From: an uncultured Oscillospiraceae bacterium
GTDB taxonomy: Bacteria > Bacillota > Clostridia > Oscillospirales > Ruminococcaceae
Length of the DNA stretch: 19,523 nt
Direction of reading: 5' to 3'
Assembly (NCBI GenBank): GCA_900547455.1
Contig: URGV01000038.1
Span: 1-19,523 of the forward strand
Of the stretch, positions 16,619-19,523 are shown one piece after another; position 1 is the first letter of the stretch; each line of letters begins with the position of its first letter. The notes beneath the pieces were generated by a model that worked only from the letters and a program-made list of their open reading frames with translations, ran no database searches and had not been told where the DNA came from. The position numbers and the translations under genes are program-made.

Positions 16619-16652
16619 AAAAGCCCCGCTGCTAAAAAGCAGCGGGGCTTTT
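16619..16652. terminator. Bidirectional terminator after ppdK
   Basis: A perfect 15-bp stem (AAAAGCCCCGCTGCT and its complement, loop of four A) lies between the ppdK stop and the converging gene's stop at 16694. Both strands end in T-runs. Confidence 0.93.
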
Positions 16653-16693
16653 GATTTTCTTATCCAAAAAGTGTGGAATGAATCTGTCGGCGT

Positions 16694-17152
16694 TTACCAG
16701 TAAATGTTCATGTTCTTTCTGATGAGCTTGATCTTCTCACTTACTTCGGGCGGATAGTCCCGGATATAAATTTCCTCGCAGTCGGCCAGCGTTTTTTGCA
16801 GCGTTTTCCGGGAGTCCTGCAGGAGATGTTTGAGCAGGATGTACGCCGCCCTGTACTGCGGCGGGTCCTCCTGGAGAAAAACCTCCTCACAGGTCGCGAG
16901 TATCAAGCCCAGGCGATCGTTCATCTTGATTGTCATCTTTGCCATTGTGGAGTACATCGTGCTGAAGCGCTCCAGCTCAAGCGCCAGCTCCTCTTCCCCC
17001 TCGGTGATGGGCGGCTCATCCTGCTGCCCTTTTTCTCTGGAGGGGGCTGGCTGTTCGGGGTGCTGCCCTTCCCTGCTTTGCTCCGAGGTGGGGTCTTGTT
17101 CTGCCTGTTTTGATTGTTCTAAGGTTTCGATTTTTTCCTGATTCTCGCCCAT
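16694..17152 (-). CDS. Unrecognised acidic protein with internal LAxCEE repeat
   Basis: A 152-residue protein I cannot assign to a family. Residues 1-55 are low-complexity and rich in Glu, Gln, Ser and Pro, probably disordered. Residues 56-152 are predicted helical. Two copies of one motif are visible: LATCEEVFLQEDPP (85-98) and LADCEEIYIRDYPP (122-135), 37 residues apart, sharing LAxCEE, an aromatic, an aliphatic and PP. There is no signal peptide or membrane helix, so it is probably cytoplasmic. ATG 17152 has GAGGTGAT upstream (9 nt) and a near-consensus promoter. It is divergent from a small XRE regulator with overlapping -35 elements, so joint regulation is likely. The two helical repeats could each offer a Cys/Glu binding surface; that is speculation. 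Confidence 0.72.
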   Translation of the reverse strand: MGENQEKIETLEQSKQAEQDPTSEQSREGQHPEQPAPSREKGQQDEPPITEGEEELALELERFSTMYSTMAKMTIKMNDRLGLILATCEEVFLQEDPPQYRAAYILLKHLLQDSRKTLQKTLADCEEIYIRDYPPEVSEKIKLIRKNMNIYW

Positions 17153-17172
17153 TTTTCATCACCTCTGAATTA

Positions 17173-17201
17173 ATTGTATTCGATTATGGAATAATTGTCA
17201 A
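17173..17201 (-). promoter_or_regulatory. Near-consensus promoter of the LAxCEE-repeat protein gene
   Basis: On the minus strand a perfect TTGACA (17201-17196) is followed by exactly 17 nt and TACAAT (17178-17173, five of six). It is the best minus-strand promoter in the window together with that of cimA. Confidence 0.85.
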
Positions 17202-17225
17202 TATGCAGAAACTGCATAATTTAAT
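17195..17225 (+). promoter_or_regulatory. Candidate promoter of the XRE regulator gene
   Basis: TTGTCA at 17195-17200 (five of six) overlaps the opposite-strand TTGACA almost completely. Possible -10 boxes are TTTAAT (17220-17225, 19-bp spacer) and CATAAT (17215-17220, 14-bp spacer); neither spacing is ideal. The overlap means polymerase could hardly occupy both promoters at once. Confidence 0.5.
17202..17218. promoter_or_regulatory. Perfect palindrome, candidate XRE operator
   Basis: TATGCAG and its exact complement CTGCATA flank an AAA spacer (17 bp in total). It lies inside the XRE promoter spacer and touches the -35 of the divergent gene. Size and symmetry suit a dimeric XRE/Cro-type repressor, so it is the likely autoregulatory site. 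Confidence 0.65.
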
Positions 17226-17245
17226 CTATCCTTGAGGTGATTAAA

Positions 17246-17476
17246 TTGCATCTGCGTATCCGAGATCTAAGAGAAGATTCCGATTTAAGTCAAGAGCATA
17301 TTGCAAACATGCTGCACGTTACGCAGTCCACCTACTCCCGCTACGAGCGCGGTGCACTGGAGGTTCCGCTGGACGTGCTGGTTCGTCTGGCGCAATTTTA
17401 CCACACCAGCACCGACTACCTGCTGGGTCTGACCGACGAGAAGCGCCCCTACCCGCCCTCCAGGCGAAAATTTTAA
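17246..17476 (+). CDS. Small XRE-family transcriptional regulator
   Basis: A 76-residue DNA-binding protein. The HTH_3/Cro fold covers about residues 3-62: LRIRDLREDSDLSQEHIANML, then HVTQSTYSRYERG as the recognition region, then VPLDVLVRLAQFYHTSTDYLLGLT, the typical final helices. The tail (DEKRPYPPSRRKF) is basic. The start is taken as TTG 17246, because GAGG (17234-17237) lies 8 nt upstream; the GTG at 17237 would overlap that Shine-Dalgarno. It probably represses itself and the divergent gene at 16694-17152 through the palindrome at 17202-17218. Short XRE proteins of this kind are common in phage and toxin-antitoxin loci, but neither context is evident here. Confidence 0.9.
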   Translation: MHLRIRDLREDSDLSQEHIANMLHVTQSTYSRYERGALEVPLDVLVRLAQFYHTSTDYLLGLTDEKRPYPPSRRKF

Positions 17477-17492
17477 GACAACACCAAAAGAT

Positions 17493-17529
17493 AAAACCCG
17501 CACCCTGCAGACAGGGCGCGGGTTTTTTT
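17493..17529. terminator. Bidirectional terminator between the XRE gene and cimA
   Basis: The stem AAACCCGC...CCCTG with its complement (one mismatch, 5-nt loop) has seven T on the plus side and TTTTATCTTTT on the minus side. It serves the XRE gene and the converging cimA. Confidence 0.9.
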
Positions 17530-17557
17530 GGCTGTTCTGGGGTAAGGGGGCGGCAGC

Positions 17558-19144
17558 TCACCACTCCCTCCCCGACGAATGGACCAGCTTATACTCAATC
17601 GCGTCGATCAGGGCGTTCAGGCTGGCCTCGATGATGTCGGCCGACACCCCCACCGTTGTCCAGCTCTCCTGCCCGTCGGTGGACTCAATCAGGACGCGGA
17701 CCTTGGAAGCGGTGCGCTCCCGGCTGTCCAGGACCCTGACCTTATAGTCGGTCAGGTGCACGGTGCGCAGAATGGGGAAAAAGCGTTCCAGCGCCTTGCG
17801 CAGCGCGCAGTCCAGCGCGTTGACCGGGCCGTCCCCTTCGGCGGCGTTGATCTCCTCCTGGCCGCCCACCTCCACCTTGACCAGCGCCGTGGCGGAGGCC
17901 TTTTCCTCCCCGGCCTGCTGCTCCCCGATGGTCTTAAATTTCCGCACGGCAAAGTGCGGGCGATAGCGGCCCAGCTGGCGGCGGATCAGCATTTCCAGCG
18001 TGGCCTCCGCCCCCTCGAACTGATAGCCCTGATGCTCCAGCTGCTTGAGGTGCCAAATGATCTTCTCGGTGATCTCATCGTCGCGCTGCACCGTCGGGTC
18101 TATCTTCCGGATGCGCTCCAGCAGGGTGCTGCGCCCCGCCACCTCGGAGATCAAAAACCGGCGGCTGTTTCCCACGCTCTCCGGATTGATGTGTTCAAAG
18201 GAGGAGGAAGCCTTGTTCACCCCGTCGATGTGCATCCCGCCCTTGTGCGCAAAGGCGCTCTTGCCCACATAGGGCATGTTCTCGGCAAGGGCCACATTGG
18301 AAATTTCCGAGACGGCCCGGCAGGTGCGGGTCAGCTTTTCCAGATTCTCCGCCGGGATGCAGGTGTAGCCTCTCTTGAGCTGAAGGTTTGCAATGACGGT
18401 GGAGAGGTTGGCGTTGCCGCACCGCTCCCCAAAGCCAATCAGCGTCCCCTGCACCCAGCTTGCGCCCGCCTGCACCGCCACGATGCTGTTGGCCACCGCC
18501 ATCCCGCCGTCGTTGTGGGTGTGGATGCCCACCGGCGCCTTGAGCCGGCGCACGGCCTCCGCCGTCACCTGGGCCACTTGATCGGGGAAGGCGCCGCCGT
18601 TTGTCTCACACAGGCAGATGCAGTCCGCTCCTCCCCGCTGCGCCGCGTCCAGCGACGCCAGCGCGTACGAGGGGTTCCAGGCATAGCCGTCGAAAAAGTG
18701 CTCCGCATCAAAGATGACCTCCCGGCCGTTTGCCTTGAGAAAGGCGACGCTCTGCTCGATCATCCGCAGGTTCTCCTCCAGCGTCGTGTGCAGGATGTGG
18801 GTGACGTGAAAGTCCCAGCTCTTGCCAAAGATGCAGACGGCGGGGGTGTTTGCCTGCAGCAGGGCGCGCAGGCCCTCGCTGTCCTCGGCGCGCTCGTCCT
18901 TGCGTCTGGTGCTGCCGAAGGCCGCCAGCCTTGCATGGCGGAGCGGCAGCGCCCTCACCCGCTCAAAAAATTCCAGGTCCTTTGGATTGGACGCCGGATT
19001 GCCCGCCTCGATATAATCGATGCCCAGCTGGTCCAGCGCCGACACAATCCGCAGCTTGTCCTGCACCGAAAAGGAAATGTTTTCTCCCTGCGCTCCGTCC
19101 CGCAGGGTGGAATCCAAAATCCACAGCTTGTTTGTCCGCTCCAT
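17558..19144 (-). CDS. cimA: (R)-citramalate synthase, CimA type
   Basis: A 528-residue cytosolic enzyme condensing pyruvate and acetyl-CoA to (R)-citramalate, the first step of the threonine-independent route to isoleucine. The alpha-isopropylmalate/homocitrate-synthase barrel covers about 1-290: LDSTLRDGAQGENISFS (10-26, with R15 and D16), HTHNDGGMAVANS (208-220, metal-binding H208 and H210) and GERCGNANL (239-247). KSAFAHKGGMHIDGV (295-309) follows. The C-terminal regulatory domain (about 400-528) contains AAEGDGPVNALDCALR and ends with an IDAIEYKL helix; in relatives it binds the feedback inhibitor. Total length and the DFHVTHIL segment favour the CimA/LeuA4 subgroup over 2-isopropylmalate synthase. 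ATG 19144 has GGAGGG 7 nt upstream; the frame to 19195 is rejected. It appears to be a single-gene operon. Confidence 0.93.
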   Translation of the reverse strand: MERTNKLWILDSTLRDGAQGENISFSVQDKLRIVSALDQLGIDYIEAGNPASNPKDLEFFERVRALPLRHARLAAFGSTRRKDERAEDSEGLRALLQANTPAVCIFGKSWDFHVTHILHTTLEENLRMIEQSVAFLKANGREVIFDAEHFFDGYAWNPSYALASLDAAQRGGADCICLCETNGGAFPDQVAQVTAEAVRRLKAPVGIHTHNDGGMAVANSIVAVQAGASWVQGTLIGFGERCGNANLSTVIANLQLKRGYTCIPAENLEKLTRTCRAVSEISNVALAENMPYVGKSAFAHKGGMHIDGVNKASSSFEHINPESVGNSRRFLISEVAGRSTLLERIRKIDPTVQRDDEITEKIIWHLKQLEHQGYQFEGAEATLEMLIRRQLGRYRPHFAVRKFKTIGEQQAGEEKASATALVKVEVGGQEEINAAEGDGPVNALDCALRKALERFFPILRTVHLTDYKVRVLDSRERTASKVRVLIESTDGQESWTTVGVSADIIEASLNALIDAIEYKLVHSSGREW

Positions 19145-19190
19145 ATTCTTTCCCTCCTGTTTCCCCTCAGCCAAAAAGGGCTTTGCGGCT

Positions 19191-19220
19191 ATCATAGCAG
19201 ACCTTTCCCCCTTTTGTCAA
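19191..19220 (-). promoter_or_regulatory. cimA promoter
   Basis: On the minus strand a perfect TTGACA (19220-19215) is followed by an 18-nt spacer and TATGAT (19196-19191, five of six). The leader is only about 40 nt, too short for a T-box or a leader-peptide attenuator, so control is likely at initiation or by enzyme feedback. Confidence 0.85.
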
Positions 19221-19258
19221 TCCGGTCCGGCTGTCCCCGCAAAGGTGTGCGGGACAAC

Positions 19259-19289
19259 AAAAAAACGCACCCCACTTTGGTGAGGTGCG
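19259..19289 (-). terminator. Terminator upstream of cimA
   Basis: On the minus strand CGCACCTCAC pairs with GTGGGGTGCG (one G-T) around a 4-nt loop, followed by seven T. It lies about 40 nt before the cimA -35, isolating cimA from transcription out of the tRNA region. Confidence 0.85.
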
Positions 19290-19349
19290 CGGATTGGATG
19301 GGAAGTGTTGACCCAAAAGATACCCACCATAGACGCGAGCGGCAAGACA

Positions 19350-19388
19350 AAAGAAAAAGAGCCTGGAACGCGAATTGCGTCCAGGCTC
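19350..19388 (-). terminator. Terminator directly after the tRNA-Ser fragment
   Basis: On the minus strand GAGCCTGGA pairs with TCCAGGCTC, with a CGC/GCG extension toward the loop, followed by TTTTTCTTTT. It starts 5 nt past the CCA end of the tRNA-like sequence, as expected for a tRNA gene terminator. Confidence 0.88.
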
Positions 19389-19392
19389 AGCC

Positions 19393-19455
19393 TGGCGGAG
19401 ACGGTGGGATTCGAACCCACGTGCCTATCTCTAGACAAAACGATTTCGAGTCATT
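19393..19455 (-). tRNA. 3' half of tRNA-Ser(CGA), 5' half missing; probable att site
   Basis: On the minus strand the following can be folded. Anticodon arm AATGA-CTCGAAA-TCGTT (19455-19439; anticodon CGA, U33 and A37 in place), long class II variable arm TGTCTA-GAGA-TAGGCA, T-arm GTGGG-TTCGAAT-CCCAC (19420-19404), acceptor strand CGTCTCC, discriminator G and encoded CCA. These fit tRNA-Ser. The matching 5' acceptor strand (GGAGACG) and any D-arm are absent from the 68 nt upstream that remain in the window. Integrases commonly recombine in the anticodon or T-arm region and leave such a 3' tRNA copy at one end of the element. A tmRNA end was considered and disfavoured. Confidence 0.72.
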
Positions 19456-19523
19456 TCCCCCTTGTGACTTTTGGTGGAAATTAAGCGAAGATGGAAGTAC
19501 ACAACGGAAGCCCAAAAGCTGCG
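19456..19523. other. Unassigned edge sequence, possibly the end of an integrated element
   Basis: These last 68 nt hold no gene and do not provide the D-arm expected upstream of the tRNA-Ser 3' half. An AGTCA/TGACT inverted repeat (about 19450-19472) flanks a purine run next to the junction. If the fragment is an attachment site, this is the outermost part of the inserted element. Confidence 0.4.

Noticed and set aside
17237..17245. GTG at 17237 as the start of the XRE regulator
   Set aside because: It overlaps the GAGG Shine-Dalgarno; TTG at 17246 has correct 8-nt spacing and gives a normal XRE N-terminus.
19393..19523. The 3' end of a tmRNA (ssrA)
   Set aside because: The T-arm and acceptor resemble tmRNA, but the discriminator is G rather than the A needed for alanylation, and a proper CGA anticodon arm and class II variable arm are present. 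More upstream sequence would settle it.

Overview
The window looks like chromosomal DNA from a GC-rich, Gram-positive anaerobe of the Clostridia, most likely an Oscillospiraceae/Ruminococcaceae-type gut bacterium. The evidence is the strong Shine-Dalgarno sequences, frequent TTG/GTG starts, the glmU-prs-pth-mfd-foldase gene order, a class B sortase, and a pyruvate phosphate dikinase closely matching the clostridial enzyme in length and active-site numbering. The genus cannot be fixed from this sequence alone. No transposase, integrase gene or CRISPR array is visible.

Layout. 1-258: gene-free lead-in with GC-rich hairpins and an autoregulatory-looking promoter. 259-1192: an SdpR-type ArsR repressor overlapping an SdpI-type membrane protein, closed by a terminator. 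1286-2451: two half-length TauE/SafE (TSUP) membrane proteins on the plus strand, separated by a small Cys/His-rich protein gene on the minus strand. 2521-3363: a membrane-anchored M23/LytM protein resembling SpoIIQ. 3435-4945 (minus): a class B sortase followed by a DUF952 protein. 5224-13532 (minus): the core block glmU, prs, a 49-residue BFD-like iron-sulfur microprotein, pth, mfd and a PrsA-like lipoprotein. 13533-13956: an AT-rich divergent control region. 13957-16587: ppdK. 16694-17476: an unrecognised acidic protein divergent from a small XRE regulator. 17558-19144 (minus): a CimA-type citramalate synthase. 19393-19455 (minus): the 3' half of a tRNA-Ser(CGA) with no 5' half, which looks like an attachment-site remnant of an element lying beyond the window.

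How the genes work together. The core block joins cell-wall precursor synthesis (GlmU), PRPP supply (Prs), peptidyl-tRNA recycling (Pth), transcription-coupled repair (Mfd) and extracellular folding (PrsA-like). This is a conserved Firmicute neighbourhood rather than one pathway. ppdK carries the central PEP/pyruvate interconversion and its codon choice suggests high expression. CimA supplies (R)-citramalate for isoleucine synthesis from pyruvate.

The most unusual parts are the XRE/unknown-protein pair, with overlapping divergent -35 boxes, a perfect palindrome and an internal LAxCEE repeat in the unknown protein; the TSUP half-transporters split around an antisense Cys-rich gene; the iron-sulfur microprotein directly behind a strong terminator; and the truncated tRNA-Ser. 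None is proven to be a new system.
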